NCBI RefSeq assembly: GCF_014197915.1
Contig: NZ_JACIGK010000021.1
Coordinates: 1-64,000 of the forward strand
DNA from: Roseospira visakhapatnamensis
GTDB taxonomy: Bacteria > Pseudomonadota > Alphaproteobacteria > Rhodospirillales > Rhodospirillaceae
Reading direction: 5' to 3'
DNA: 64,000 nucleotides
Under the pieces are notes generated by a model. The model was not told the origin of the DNA, searched no databases, and saw only the letters and a program-made list of their open reading frames with translations. Position numbers and translations under genes: made by a program. Below, piece by piece: positions 8,246 through 18,980 of the stretch. The first letter of the stretch is position 1; each line of letters starts with the position of its first letter.

Positions 8246-9253
8246 ATGCTAAAGAAAACCCTTTTGGCCAGCGTGGCCCTGGGCATGTTGGTGATGGCGC
8301 CGGCGGCGTCCTGGGCGGCGGACTACACCATCCGCCTGTCTCACGGCGACAACGAGAACAATCCCACCCACTTCGGCGCCCAGAAGTTCGAGGAGCTGGC
8401 GGAAAAGTACACGGACGGGCGCGTCGATGTTCAGATCTTCCCGGCCAACCAGCTGGGGACCGAGCAGGAAGTCGCCCAGGCCCTGCGCATGGGCGCGATC
8501 GAGGCGGAGATCCTGTACACGGGCAACCTGGTGCCGCTGGCGCCGTCGGTCGGCGTGATGATGCTGCCCTATGCCTTCACCAGCAACGAGGAAGTCTGGG
8601 CGGCCATGGACGCCCTGAAGGAGCCCCTGAACGGGCGGCTGACGGAAGAGGCCGGCGTCCGGGTGCTCGGCTACTTCGAGAAAGGGTTTCGCGTCCTGAC
8701 CAACTCCCAGCGCCCGGTCGAGACCATGGAAGACCTGGACGGGCTGAAGATCCGCGTGTCCAAGAACAACATCGCCATCGAGACCTTCAAGGCGTGGGGC
8801 CTGAATCCCATTCCCATGGCCTGGGCCGAGGTGTTCCCGGCGCTCCAGCAGGGGGTGATCGACGGCCAGGAGAATCCGTACACGACCTCCATTTCCTCGA
8901 AGTTCTACGAGGTGCAGAAGTACATCACCGAGATCCACTACATGATCTGGTCGGGTCCGTTGATCATCAGCGAACAGTTCTATCAGGAATTGCCGCCGGA
9001 CATTCAGGAAGCCCTGAATCGCGCCGGCGAGGAGGCCGCCGACTATCAGCGGATCGTCTCCGGCGACCTGACCGAGGAAGCCAAGACCAAGCTGGTCGAA
9101 CTGGGCATGGTGCTCTCCGGTCCGCCGAAGGACGAGGAGAAGTGGCAGGCGGCCGCCCAGGCCATCTGGCCGCAGTTCTATGACGACATCGGTGGCGAGG
9201 CCTGGGTGACGGAAGCCCAGGCGGTCATGCAGCAGGCCATCCAGGGGAACTGA
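8246..9253 (+). CDS. dctP: TRAP transporter periplasmic solute-binding protein (DctP type)
   Basis: 335 residues with a Sec signal peptide cleaved after A-S-W-A at residue 24, leaving a mature chain beginning A-D-Y-T-I-R-L-S-H. L-D-G-L-K-I-R-V near residue 168 carries the arginine that binds the carboxylate in this family, and G-V-I-D-G-Q-E-N-P and Y-E-V-Q-K-Y are also typical. A sugar acid (L-gulonate, L-idonate or a uronate) is the likely ligand from the operon. The order small-large-binding protein is the reverse of the more common P-Q-M arrangement. A strong terminator follows at 9332-9374. Confidence 0.94.
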   Translation: MLKKTLLASVALGMLVMAPAASWAADYTIRLSHGDNENNPTHFGAQKFEELAEKYTDGRVDVQIFPANQLGTEQEVAQALRMGAIEAEILYTGNLVPLAPSVGVMMLPYAFTSNEEVWAAMDALKEPLNGRLTEEAGVRVLGYFEKGFRVLTNSQRPVETMEDLDGLKIRVSKNNIAIETFKAWGLNPIPMAWAEVFPALQQGVIDGQENPYTTSISSKFYEVQKYITEIHYMIWSGPLIISEQFYQELPPDIQEALNRAGEEAADYQRIVSGDLTEEAKTKLVELGMVLSGPPKDEEKWQAAAQAIWPQFYDDIGGEAWVTEAQAVMQQAIQGN

Positions 9254-9331
9254 GGGTTCGTTCCCGTCCTTGACGCTGTTTGCCCCCGAACCACCCCGCC
9301 GTCGACCTCCGGCCGGGGTGGCTCAGGCCCT

Positions 9332-9374
9332 GGCCCGCCTTTCCTCCCCCTCCGGAAAGGCGGGCCCTTTTTTT
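9332..9374 (+). terminator. Rho-independent terminator of the TRAP operon
   Basis: The 13-bp arms GGCCCGCCTTTCC and GGAAAGGCGGGCC pair perfectly around a 9-base loop and run into C and seven T. It lies 78 bp after the dctP stop. Confidence 0.9.
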
Positions 9375-9406
9375 GCCGCCCCTTTTTTTGCCGCTGTCCG
9401 GGGGCG

Positions 9407-10324
9407 TCACGGCGCCCCCTCCGCCGACGGCGCCGGGGTCTCGTCGATGAACAGGCGCCGTTCCTCCCGGAAGCGCCGGGCGAGGTAGGTCCGGCAGAAA
9501 GCCACCCGCGCCAGCGCGTGGGTGTCGCGATGGCTGAGCAGGTGGTACGCGCGACGGAAGGTCACGGCCGGCAGGATGCGCACCAGGCCCGGGATCCCGC
9601 GCGCCACGAAGTCATGCAGGATGCCGATCCCCACCCCCGCCTGGACGGCCTCGATCTGGCCGGCGACGCTGGCGCAGCGGAAGTGCCGGCGGGTCCACCG
9701 GGCGAGCGCCCGCGCGTAGTCCAGCGAGGACGTGTAGGCATAGTCGTCAACGCCCGTCACCAGCACATGGGTGGCGAGATCCTCGTCTCGTGCCGGCGTG
9801 CCCCAGGCCGCCAGGTAGGCGCCGGCGGCATAGACGCCCAGCGTGTAGTCGGTCAGGCGCGAGACCAGGAGCTTTCCCTCCTTGGGCGGATCCAGGCAGA
9901 CGGCCAGGTCGGCCTCCCGTCTGGAGAGGGAGAACACGCGCGGCAGGGGCACCAGTTCGATCACCAGATCCGGATGGTCCTGTTGCAGGCGGCCCAGTTC
10001 GGCGGCGAGGAAGTAGGTGCCCAGTCCGTCCGGCGCGCCGATCCGCACGGTGCCCGCCAGCCGGGCGCCCCGGGCGCGGGTGTCCTCGGTGATTTCCAGG
10101 ATCTCGGTCTCGATCCGCTCGGCGACCTCGACCAGCCGCTCGCCCGCCTCCGTCGGGATGGATCCGGATGGCCGCCGCTCGAACAGGGGGACGCCCATCG
10201 CCGCCTCCAGCGCGTCGAGCCGGCGCGCCACGGTGGCGTGGTTGAGGCCGAGCGCCTGCGCGGCCGCCAGAATCTGGCCCCGCCGGGCGACGGCGAGAAA
10301 AACCCGCAGATGATCCCAGTTCAT
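9407..10324 (-). CDS. LysR-family transcriptional regulator
   Basis: 305 residues. N-terminal winged HTH (about 1-60: M-N-W-D-H-L-R-V-F-L-A-V-A-R-R-G, A-A-Q-A-L-G-L-N-H-A-T-V-A-R-R-L-D) and a LysR substrate-binding domain (about 88-290). The ATG at 10324 gives the usual LysR N-terminus but has a poor ribosome site. A GTG at 10369, preceded by GAGGAACC, is a real alternative and would add 15 residues. The gene is divergent from mmsA, and a perfect 9-bp inverted repeat lies between them at 10362-10404, so it probably regulates mmsA and itself. The effector is unknown. Confidence 0.9.
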   Translation of the reverse strand: MNWDHLRVFLAVARRGQILAAAQALGLNHATVARRLDALEAAMGVPLFERRPSGSIPTEAGERLVEVAERIETEILEITEDTRARGARLAGTVRIGAPDGLGTYFLAAELGRLQQDHPDLVIELVPLPRVFSLSRREADLAVCLDPPKEGKLLVSRLTDYTLGVYAAGAYLAAWGTPARDEDLATHVLVTGVDDYAYTSSLDYARALARWTRRHFRCASVAGQIEAVQAGVGIGILHDFVARGIPGLVRILPAVTFRRAYHLLSHRDTHALARVAFCRTYLARRFREERRLFIDETPAPSAEGAP

Positions 10325-10361
10325 GACGACCGAGTCCGCACGACAGGTTCCGCGCAGCATT

Positions 10362-10404
10362 TTCCGCACAATGGTTCCTCGAACACTATCGTTTCTGTGC
10401 GGAA
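10362..10404. promoter_or_regulatory. Probable LysR binding region (9-bp inverted repeat)
   Basis: TTCCGCACA (10362-10370) and TGTGCGGAA (10396-10404) are exact inverted copies, 25 bp apart, in the gap between the LysR gene and mmsA. The left arm would sit inside the coding region if the upstream GTG start of the regulator is the real one. Confidence 0.5.
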
Positions 10405-10454
10405 CTTCATAGGAGACAGTGGGACCCTGATCCGTTCATCCGAAGGGAAGCCCC

Positions 10455-11954
<1,500 letters not shown>

Positions 11955-12008
11955 CGCCGACGGTCCTTGCGACGGATCGGGGCCGCCGATCCCTCGGGTT
12001 GCCGCCGG

Positions 12009-12035
12009 CCGGAGGATGAATCCCGCGTCCTCCGG
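12009..12035. terminator. Possible bidirectional terminator hairpin
   Basis: CCGGAGGA and TCCTCCGG pair perfectly around an 11-base loop between the converging 3' ends of mmsA and the glycosyltransferase gene. There is no T-run, so it is tentative. Confidence 0.35.
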
Positions 12036-12073
12036 TCCTGGCGGGCGACGAAGCCCCAGGAACCCCGGCGCCC

Positions 12074-14227
12074 TCAGGGCTTGGAAAACAGGGTGTCCAG
12101 GAGCGGCGACACCGTGGCCTCCAGCGCGAACCGTTCGGAGAACGCGGCGCGCGCGCGCTGGCCCAGGGCGGTCGCCGTGTCCCGGTCCTCCAGCAGGTCG
12201 GCGAGGGCGCGGGCCAGCCGGGGCACCTGCCGGGGCGGAACCAGCCGGCCGGTCTGGCCGTCGATCACCGCTTCCCGGCATCCGTCGGCGTCGGTGGCGA
12301 CGATCGGCAGGCCGCAGGCCATGGCGCCGAGCAGCGCCAGCGGCAGGCATTCCATGATCGACGTCTGCGCATAGATCTCGGCGTCCCGGTAATGGACGTC
12401 CAGCTTGTCCGGTTCCACCGTGCCCACCAGTCGCACCGCGCCCCTCAGGTCGTCCTCGCTGACCCGGCGCAGCAGGTCCCGGGAAAAGGCGTTCCAGGAC
12501 GGCGGATGGCAGCCGACGATGCGCAACTCCACGTCGGCGGGGATCCAGCCGTCCCGGCGTCCCAGGGCGAAGGCCTCCAACAGGGTCCAGGTGCCCTTGC
12601 GGGTGCCCGTGGCCTGAACCGAGAGGATGACCCGGCGGGGCTTGTCGGCCGTCGCGGGGACCGCCGGGGCCTGCGGCCGGGGCATCCCGCTCCAGTACCG
12701 CACGATGCCGTCGAAGCCGGCGTCGGCCCAGACCGCGCGGGTGGCGTCCGACCCGAACAGCAAGGTCACCGCGCCGGTGGTCACCAGGGACTGGAACCGC
12801 TGATAGTACTTGGGGGAGCGCATCAGGATGCGCGGATCGTAGGTCTCGTGGATGTACCAGTACGCGGGCACGTCCCGGCAGCGGTCCAGGAGGTCCGCCG
12901 CGACCGACCAGGAGGCGAAGGAATTGATCAGGATGGGCCCGCGAACGGTCCGCGCGTAGGCGCGCAGGCGCAGGCGGCGCAGCCGGTTTTCGGCGACCAG
13001 GCCGATGCGCGCGCCCAGGCGCAGGATCCGGCGGGCGATGGACGGAATCCGGCCGTCGTGGCTGAGATGCGCGAGGAAGCGTCCGCTCCGGCCCATGAAG
13101 ATCGACAGCCCGCCCTCGCTCATCACCGCGCATCCGATGTCGGTGAACTCCTTGGCCAGGGGGCCGGTCCGCAGGCTGATGACATTACTGGTCACGCCGT
13201 CCCGCCGCATGGCCAGGGCCACGTCGCGCAGCAGCACCGGCGCGCCGGAGTAGCTGAGTTCATGGCTGACCAGGGTGACGTGCCGCCCGTCGGCGGGCGG
13301 CAGGGTCGGCACCGGTCGCGGCGTCCGTGGGCGCGAGACCGGCGCGGGCTGGCCGGGCTCGCTGGCCACCAGCCGATCCACGGCGCGGGCCAGATGGGGC
13401 AGCCAGGGTGTCGACGACAGGCTGAAGGTCCAGCGGTCGAGACTGGGCGCGAAGACGTTGCGCGGGGGGGCGCTCAGGGTCTTGCTCAGGTACCGGTAGA
13501 CGATTTCCTCGTATTCCTCGCCGATCTTCTGGTCGTTCTCGGAGATCGTGTTGTCCCCGTGGAAGCGGTAGAGATACAGCCGCTCGCGCAACAGGACCGG
13601 TTCCTCGATCAGGCTCGCGCGCAACAGGAAATCGACATCGTGGGCGTAGCGGAAGTCGTCGAAGGGACCGACCTCCTCCAGCAGGCTCCGATGGAACACG
13701 AAGTTTCCGGTGGACACCCCGATGTTGTAGTGGAGCAGCAGGGACGACAGGGACGGCGCCAGGTCCAGCTCCTTGAGGATGACGTCGCCATACCAGTGCC
13801 GCCACGGATGCCCCACATCCAGGGGACGGCCGTCGCCGTCCACCGGCTCCACATGCGAGAAGACCAGCCGGGCGTCATGCTCGCCGGCCGCCGCCAGGCA
13901 GCGCGCCAGCCGGTCGGGGTGGTACGCGTCGTCGGAATTGAGGATCGCCATGTAGGCGCCGGTGGCCCGCGCCAGTCCCTCGTTGAGGGTGGCGTGGGCG
14001 CCCTTGTTCGGACGGGACTCGAACTGGACGGTGACGCCCTCGGGTGGTGGCGTGGCGGCCAGGTGCTCGCGAACCGTTCGCGCGCTCCGGTCGGTCGAGC
14101 CGTCGTCGATGATCACGAACTCGATCGGCCAGTGCGTCTGGGCGAAGACGGACTCGATGGCCTCGACCACATACCGTTCATGGTTGTAGACCGGCATGAT
14201 GACCGAGACGAGAGGGCTGTTCCGCAT
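12074..14227 (-). CDS. Two-domain glycosyltransferase (GT2 then GT4-like)
   Basis: 717 residues, cytoplasmic. Residues about 5-225 are a GT-A family 2 transferase: P-L-V-S-V-I-M-P-V-Y-N-H, D-D-G-S-T-D at 41-46 and the metal-binding N-S-D-D at 97-100. Residues about 320-715 are a GT-B domain with the nucleotide-sugar-binding stretch E-C-L-P-L-A-L-L-G-A-M-A-C-G-L-P-I-V-A-T near residue 645. Two activities in one chain suggest successive sugar additions to one polysaccharide. It is last in a minus-strand operon with an epimerase, a large fusion enzyme and the Wzt/Wzm exporter. The sugars transferred cannot be read from sequence. Confidence 0.88.
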   Translation of the reverse strand: MRNSPLVSVIMPVYNHERYVVEAIESVFAQTHWPIEFVIIDDGSTDRSARTVREHLAATPPPEGVTVQFESRPNKGAHATLNEGLARATGAYMAILNSDDAYHPDRLARCLAAAGEHDARLVFSHVEPVDGDGRPLDVGHPWRHWYGDVILKELDLAPSLSSLLLHYNIGVSTGNFVFHRSLLEEVGPFDDFRYAHDVDFLLRASLIEEPVLLRERLYLYRFHGDNTISENDQKIGEEYEEIVYRYLSKTLSAPPRNVFAPSLDRWTFSLSSTPWLPHLARAVDRLVASEPGQPAPVSRPRTPRPVPTLPPADGRHVTLVSHELSYSGAPVLLRDVALAMRRDGVTSNVISLRTGPLAKEFTDIGCAVMSEGGLSIFMGRSGRFLAHLSHDGRIPSIARRILRLGARIGLVAENRLRRLRLRAYARTVRGPILINSFASWSVAADLLDRCRDVPAYWYIHETYDPRILMRSPKYYQRFQSLVTTGAVTLLFGSDATRAVWADAGFDGIVRYWSGMPRPQAPAVPATADKPRRVILSVQATGTRKGTWTLLEAFALGRRDGWIPADVELRIVGCHPPSWNAFSRDLLRRVSEDDLRGAVRLVGTVEPDKLDVHYRDAEIYAQTSIMECLPLALLGAMACGLPIVATDADGCREAVIDGQTGRLVPPRQVPRLARALADLLEDRDTATALGQRARAAFSERFALEATVSPLLDTLFSKP

Positions 14228-14306
14228 GCGTTTGTGTCCAGGGCTCCGATGCCGGGGGAGCGCGGACGCCGCCGGGGGCGGACCGTTCCACGCCGGTTCC
14301 GACGGG

Positions 14307-15266
14307 TCAATCGGGGAAGAGGGTCGAGAAGGTGTCGCGGCCGGCGCGCAGGTCGTCCAGCATCCGGGCGCAGCCGTCGGCGAACCCGAGGCGGGGCGCC
14401 CATCCCAGGACCTCGCGGGCCGTGCGGATGTCGAGGACGCTGGCGGGCACGTCGAAGGGACGGCCGGGCAGGGTGCGGACCCTGGGGGCGAGGCCCAGGC
14501 GGTCGCGCAGCGTGTCCAGGATCTCGTTCAGCGATACGCCGGCGCCGCTGCCCAGGTTGTGGACGGGCAGATCCGTCTGCCCGGTGGGGGGGGCCTCGGC
14601 CAGGGCGATCAGGCCGCGGGTCAGGTCGGCCACGTGGATGTAGTCGCGAACCACGCTGCCGTCGCCCCAGATGGTGATTTCCTCGCCGTCCAGGGCCTTG
14701 AACAGGAAGGCGCTGACGGCGCCCTGCTGCTTGCGGCGCGCATCCTGGCCGGCGCCGAAGGGGTTGGAGATGCGGGCGACCCGGCAGTCCAGGCCGTGAT
14801 GGGCCCGGTAGAAACCCAGATACAGCTCCACGGCGGCCTTGGAGACGCCATAGGCGGTGATCGGCGCCAGGGGGTGGTCTTCCGGCGCCGGAACCTGCCT
14901 CAGGCGCCCGTAGACGGTGCCGCCGGAACTGGAAAAGATGAGCCGGGAGCCCGCCCGATGGCGCAGCGCCTCCAGCAGGCCCAGGGTGGCCCGGACGTTG
15001 TCGTCCAGGTCGCCGAGGGGATTGTCGTTGGCCGTTTGTGGAATGGTCGACCATGCATAGTGATGGATCACCGTGTGATCGGCGATTAGCGCCTCCCAGT
15101 CGATCCGTCCCGGGGTCACCGCCGCGTAGCCCACGGACAGGTCCGCCAGCGCGGCGGGGGGCGGCGCCAGGTCGGCGATGGTCACGCGCGCGCCCCGGCG
15201 GGCCAGGCCCAGGGCCACGTGGCGTCCGATGAAGCCGCTTCCGCCGAGAATGAGATGCTGGGTCAT
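14307..15266 (-). CDS. NAD-dependent nucleotide-sugar epimerase/dehydratase (GalE-like)
   Basis: Extended short-chain dehydrogenase of 319 residues. G-G-S-G-F-I-G at 8-14 binds NAD, S-S-S-G-G-T-V-Y-G provides the catalytic serine, and Y139-x-x-x-K143 (Y-G-V-S-K) the catalytic pair. N-P-F-G-A-G-Q and W-G-D-G-S-V-V-R-D-Y-I-H-V-A-D are typical of UDP-glucose 4-epimerase relatives. It should make a nucleotide sugar for the surrounding glycan operon. Whether it is a 4-epimerase, a 4,6-dehydratase or a reductase is not decidable. It is 21 bp downstream of the 1230-residue protein and 79 bp upstream of the next glycosyltransferase. Confidence 0.88.
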   Translation of the reverse strand: MTQHLILGGSGFIGRHVALGLARRGARVTIADLAPPPAALADLSVGYAAVTPGRIDWEALIADHTVIHHYAWSTIPQTANDNPLGDLDDNVRATLGLLEALRHRAGSRLIFSSSGGTVYGRLRQVPAPEDHPLAPITAYGVSKAAVELYLGFYRAHHGLDCRVARISNPFGAGQDARRKQQGAVSAFLFKALDGEEITIWGDGSVVRDYIHVADLTRGLIALAEAPPTGQTDLPVHNLGSGAGVSLNEILDTLRDRLGLAPRVRTLPGRPFDVPASVLDIRTAREVLGWAPRLGFADGCARMLDDLRAGRDTFSTLFPD

Positions 15267-15287
15267 GAGGGCTCTGCGTCCGGGGGG

Positions 15288-18200
15288 TCAGCGGGTCACG
15301 CCAGGCAGGTGCGTGGTGGCGAAGGACAGGCCCGCCTGCTCGGCCGCGACGGGAATCAGGCGTTCCAGCGCATGCAAGAGGGTGCCGTCCACGGGGGCCG
15401 GTTCCTCGGGGTAGTCCTCCCAGTCGAACCCCAGGGCGAACAGGGGCGCCAGCGCCTCGCGGCGCGCCCAGAACATGGTGCCGTTGGGCCAGTCCGGGAA
15501 CCGGGGCAGCGGGGCGTCCCGGCCCATGCGTCGCGCCACGTTCCGGGCGATGTCGTGGTTCAGGTCCCAGCCGCACAGGTTGGGATCATCCGGGAACAGC
15601 AGGCCCAGGGTGGGGTCGGCCAGCAGCGCGGATACGGCCGCGCTGGCGGCCGGGCGTTGCCCACCGACCAGATGTTCCCACAGGAAATGGCGCCAGGTGT
15701 CGCCGCCCTGCCCGACGTGGGTGCTCTTCTTGCCGTGCACGTGGCCGATGACGTGATAGTCGCTGGCGGCCATGTCCGACAGGCCGGTGAGCAACGCGCC
15801 GATGTCGCGCCCCCGGTTGGGGACCACGCGAACGCCGTCCCGGGCGTTGCCCCGGGGCGCCAGCAAGCGGCGCAGGGCGATGGCCCGGTCCTCGTCCGTG
15901 GTGGTCAGGATCAGGTCGCAGGCCAGGCCGTCGCCCGCCAGCCGGTCGAGGAAGTCCTGGACCAGGTCCACGTAGTGGAAATGGGCATGCAGCAACACCC
16001 TGGCGTCCGGGGGGACGGTGGCGTCGGCGTGCTCCAGGTTCAGCACCGGATACAGCCAGGGTCCGGGCGGGCGCCCCGCCTCCAGCCAGTGGGCCAGCGG
16101 ATCGCGCGCGCCGTCCAGGCCGGAGACGGCCTCGGCATAGGCCAGGGGATTGAACCCGGGGAACGGGCGGCGCAGGCCGACGCGCGCGTCATTGCCGGAC
16201 CCCGGTCCGGCGAGGCGGTTGCGCAAGAGATAGGCCGAGAGGGCGGTCCCGTCTTCGTCTTTGCCTCGGTCGCCAGTCTCCGTCTCGTCCAGGGTCTCGC
16301 TCGCCGGCTGGAAGAAGGCGGCGTCAAAGACGCCCGAAGCGGCGATGAGGTCCTGGTCCCGGGCCATGGCCGCCACCTCGTCCCGGGCCGCCAGGCCCAG
16401 GCCGTCCAGGGTGTCGACATAGCGGTCCATGTCGAAGCGTTCGGCCGCCAGGGTTCGCGCGGCCGCCGACAGGCGCGCGCGGCGGGCGGGGTCGTCCCGA
16501 AGCGCCAGGACGGTTTCGGCCATCGCGGCGGTGTCCAGGTAGGGCACCACCAGATCGCGGGTGTCCGGGTGTCCGGACAGGACCTCGGCGATGCCGCTGG
16601 CCTGGTCGAAGCAGACCACGGGCAGGCCCAGGCTCAGGGCCTCGATGCAGGTGTTGGGCATGGGATCCAGCCGCGAGGTCATGACCATCACGTCGGCCGT
16701 GGCGTGGACCCGGGAAAGATCGTCGACCTCGCCGGCCAGCACCAGGTGATCGCCGAGCCCGACGCGGGTGATCTGGTCGGTCAGGTAGGTGGGGAACTCG
16801 GTCCAGTCGTCGGGCGAGTAGCCGTCGCCGACCCAGGCGAAGCGGATGCGCGCCTCCGGCCGGTCGCGCAGGATACGGGCGGCCATGGACAGGAACAGAT
16901 CCACGCCCTTGCGGAACTGCACCCGGCCCATGCCGACCACCAGGAAGTCGTCCTCGTGGCCGGGGGGCCGCAGCCGGGCGAGAACGGTGTCGTCGGGGCC
17001 GTCGTCCCATGCGGGGCGGCGCGGCGGGACCGGAAGCCCCTGGGGCAGGATGTCGCGGCGGCGCTGACGCAGATACGGATATTCGGCGACAAACGAGTCC
17101 GAGACCAGGCGCGCCGGAAACACCAGGCGGTGGGTCCAGACCAGAAGATCGTGAACGTGGTTCGGGGGGCGGACGCTGGCCGAGAACTCGTGAATCAGGG
17201 CCAGGACGGCGACGCCGGCCCGGGACAGCGGGCCCATGAGGTCGCGGGTCTCGGCGCTGTTGGCGATGACGTAGGCCGGGCGCACGGCCGCCACCAGCCG
17301 TTCGGCGACGGCCTCCATGTCGCGGCGGAACAGAACGGCGTCGGCGGGCATCTCGACCACGGGCACGCCGACGGCGTCGAAGGCGGCGCGCAAGGGGCCG
17401 CCCTTCTTCAGGAACACCACGACGTCGTGGTGCTCGCGCAGGCGCTGGACCAGATCCCAGCCCAGGATCGGGGCCCCGGTGCGGGAGGCTTCGTGCAGGA
17501 TCACGATCACCCGGTCCCGATCGGTCTCGTCCAGGTCGGGTAGATCCATCCGTGTGGCGGGCGACAGACCGTCCCGGCCCTCGTGGCGGCCGAACAGCGC
17601 GTAGTGGCGCAGCAGGCCCAGGCCCGATCCCCGGACATCGGGATAGCGGCGGGCATAGTAGTCGGGCTCGAACCGGTCGGACGGCGCCACGCCCAGCGCC
17701 TCGCCCACCTCCAGGTAGTGTTCCAGGGGATCCTGTCCCCGCGCCAGGGCGTCGGGTGTCAGGGCGTAGACCGTCTCGTCGAACAGGCCGCTCTCGCGCA
17801 GGGGATCGAGAGGGCGGACCACGGGCTCGTCCGGCGGCGATGGCGGCGGGGCGGGACGGAACCTGGACAGCACCCGCCGGTTCACCGCGTTGATGAACCG
17901 TGTCCGGTCAACGAGCATGTAGCCGCTGGTCGGGTTCTGGCTCAGGCGGATGAACAGGCGGCGCAGGATGTCCCGGTCCCGCAGGGCCTCCGGGTTGTCG
18001 GCGTTGTACAGCCGACGCAATACGTTGGCGAGGTCGTCCAGGTCGACCCCCAGGCCGTCCCGGCAATGAAGGGACAGATCCTCCCACTGGTCGGCCAGGG
18101 ATGCCCGCGCGCGCAGCACGTCGCGCTCTTGCCTGAGGGCGCGTCGATCGGCCTCGATGGCGCCGACGTCGTCCCGCATGGCGGCCCACTCCCGCCGGGC

Positions 18201-18980
18201 CTCGGCCCAGTCCCGCCGGGTCTCGATCAGGTGAAAGCGGGTCAGGCACCCGTCGCCCAGGGACGCGAAATAGCGCCGGATGGCGTCGCGGTCCCCGCCG
18301 TCTCCGGCGGCGAAGAGCGCCTCCAGGTCCGGGTCGGGGATCGGCCGGGTCCCCACATAGGCCACGCCCAGGCCGTTGCTGTGGTCGAACGCGAAGGTCG
18401 GATAGCGGGCGGCGATCTCCTCCCAGAACTTCCAGACCCCGAAGTCACCGGTCCGCACCGTGGTGTCGTGAAACAGCACGATCCCGCGATCGCTCATCTT
18501 GTCGCGCCAGGTCTCGAAGTCCTCGCGCACGGCCTCGTAGGTGTGCAGGCCGTCGATATGCAGCAGGTCCACCGATCCATCGGCCGCATGGGCGCGGCCA
18601 TCGGCGAAGCTCATGCGCAGCAGGGTCGAGACCCCGCCGTAAAGGGGATCGTGATGGGCGCGCAACGCGGCCAGGACGTCCTCGCCATAGAATCCGGCCT
18701 GGGGGTCGCCCAGCCAGTGGTCGATGCCCAGGCACGTCGTCTCCAGGCCCAGGTGCGCCACCGCCTGATTGAAGGCGCAATAGGAGTTCCCGGTGTGCAC
18801 GCCCAGTTCCACGATCCGCCGGGGACGATGGGCTCCCACGATCCAGAAGGCGAAGGGGATGTGGCCGACCCAGGACTCCGGCGGCACCAGGCGGCGGGGT
18901 GTCATGGTCTCCATGACCGCCGTCCGCCAGACGGGCGTGGCGAGGGCGGGGGCTGTCGGACGCGGGGAGGAAGCGGTCAT
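15288..18980 (-). CDS. Tri-domain glycan enzyme: methyltransferase - glycosyltransferase - RgpF
   Basis: 1230 residues. About 40-225 is a class I SAM methyltransferase of the cephalosporin-hydroxylase-like type (E-L-G-V-H-T-G-N-S near 57, L-L-H-I-D-G-L-H-T-Y-E near 147, L-F-H-D-T-T). About 240-350 is a charged linker. About 490-860 is a GT-B glycosyltransferase (I-L-H-E-A-S-R-T-G-A-P at its start, V-V-G-M-G-R-V-Q-F-R-K-G-V-D-L-F in the middle). About 985-1225 is a rhamnan-synthesis F (RgpF-like) domain with N-R-G-R-D-I-G-A-L and H-G-K-K-S-T-H. Methylation plus sugar transfer in one chain beside a Wzt with a glycan-binding tail suggests a role in extending or capping an exported O-polysaccharide. 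The start at 18980 has no strong ribosome site. An ATG 22 residues further in is possible. Confidence 0.82.
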   Translation of the reverse strand: MTASSPRPTAPALATPVWRTAVMETMTPRRLVPPESWVGHIPFAFWIVGAHRPRRIVELGVHTGNSYCAFNQAVAHLGLETTCLGIDHWLGDPQAGFYGEDVLAALRAHHDPLYGGVSTLLRMSFADGRAHAADGSVDLLHIDGLHTYEAVREDFETWRDKMSDRGIVLFHDTTVRTGDFGVWKFWEEIAARYPTFAFDHSNGLGVAYVGTRPIPDPDLEALFAAGDGGDRDAIRRYFASLGDGCLTRFHLIETRRDWAEARREWAAMRDDVGAIEADRRALRQERDVLRARASLADQWEDLSLHCRDGLGVDLDDLANVLRRLYNADNPEALRDRDILRRLFIRLSQNPTSGYMLVDRTRFINAVNRRVLSRFRPAPPPSPPDEPVVRPLDPLRESGLFDETVYALTPDALARGQDPLEHYLEVGEALGVAPSDRFEPDYYARRYPDVRGSGLGLLRHYALFGRHEGRDGLSPATRMDLPDLDETDRDRVIVILHEASRTGAPILGWDLVQRLREHHDVVVFLKKGGPLRAAFDAVGVPVVEMPADAVLFRRDMEAVAERLVAAVRPAYVIANSAETRDLMGPLSRAGVAVLALIHEFSASVRPPNHVHDLLVWTHRLVFPARLVSDSFVAEYPYLRQRRRDILPQGLPVPPRRPAWDDGPDDTVLARLRPPGHEDDFLVVGMGRVQFRKGVDLFLSMAARILRDRPEARIRFAWVGDGYSPDDWTEFPTYLTDQITRVGLGDHLVLAGEVDDLSRVHATADVMVMTSRLDPMPNTCIEALSLGLPVVCFDQASGIAEVLSGHPDTRDLVVPYLDTAAMAETVLALRDDPARRARLSAAARTLAAERFDMDRYVDTLDGLGLAARDEVAAMARDQDLIAASGVFDAAFFQPASETLDETETGDRGKDEDGTALSAYLLRNRLAGPGSGNDARVGLRRPFPGFNPLAYAEAVSGLDGARDPLAHWLEAGRPPGPWLYPVLNLEHADATVPPDARVLLHAHFHYVDLVQDFLDRLAGDGLACDLILTTTDEDRAIALRRLLAPRGNARDGVRVVPNRGRDIGALLTGLSDMAASDYHVIGHVHGKKSTHVGQGGDTWRHFLWEHLVGGQRPAASAAVSALLADPTLGLLFPDDPNLCGWDLNHDIARNVARRMGRDAPLPRFPDWPNGTMFWARREALAPLFALGFDWEDYPEEPAPVDGTLLHALERLIPVAAEQAGLSFATTHLPGVTR

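Noticed and set aside
15219-17543. A 774-codon plus-strand open frame inside the 1230-residue glycan enzyme
   Set aside because: Shadow of the minus-strand gene, which has clear methyltransferase and glycosyltransferase motifs.
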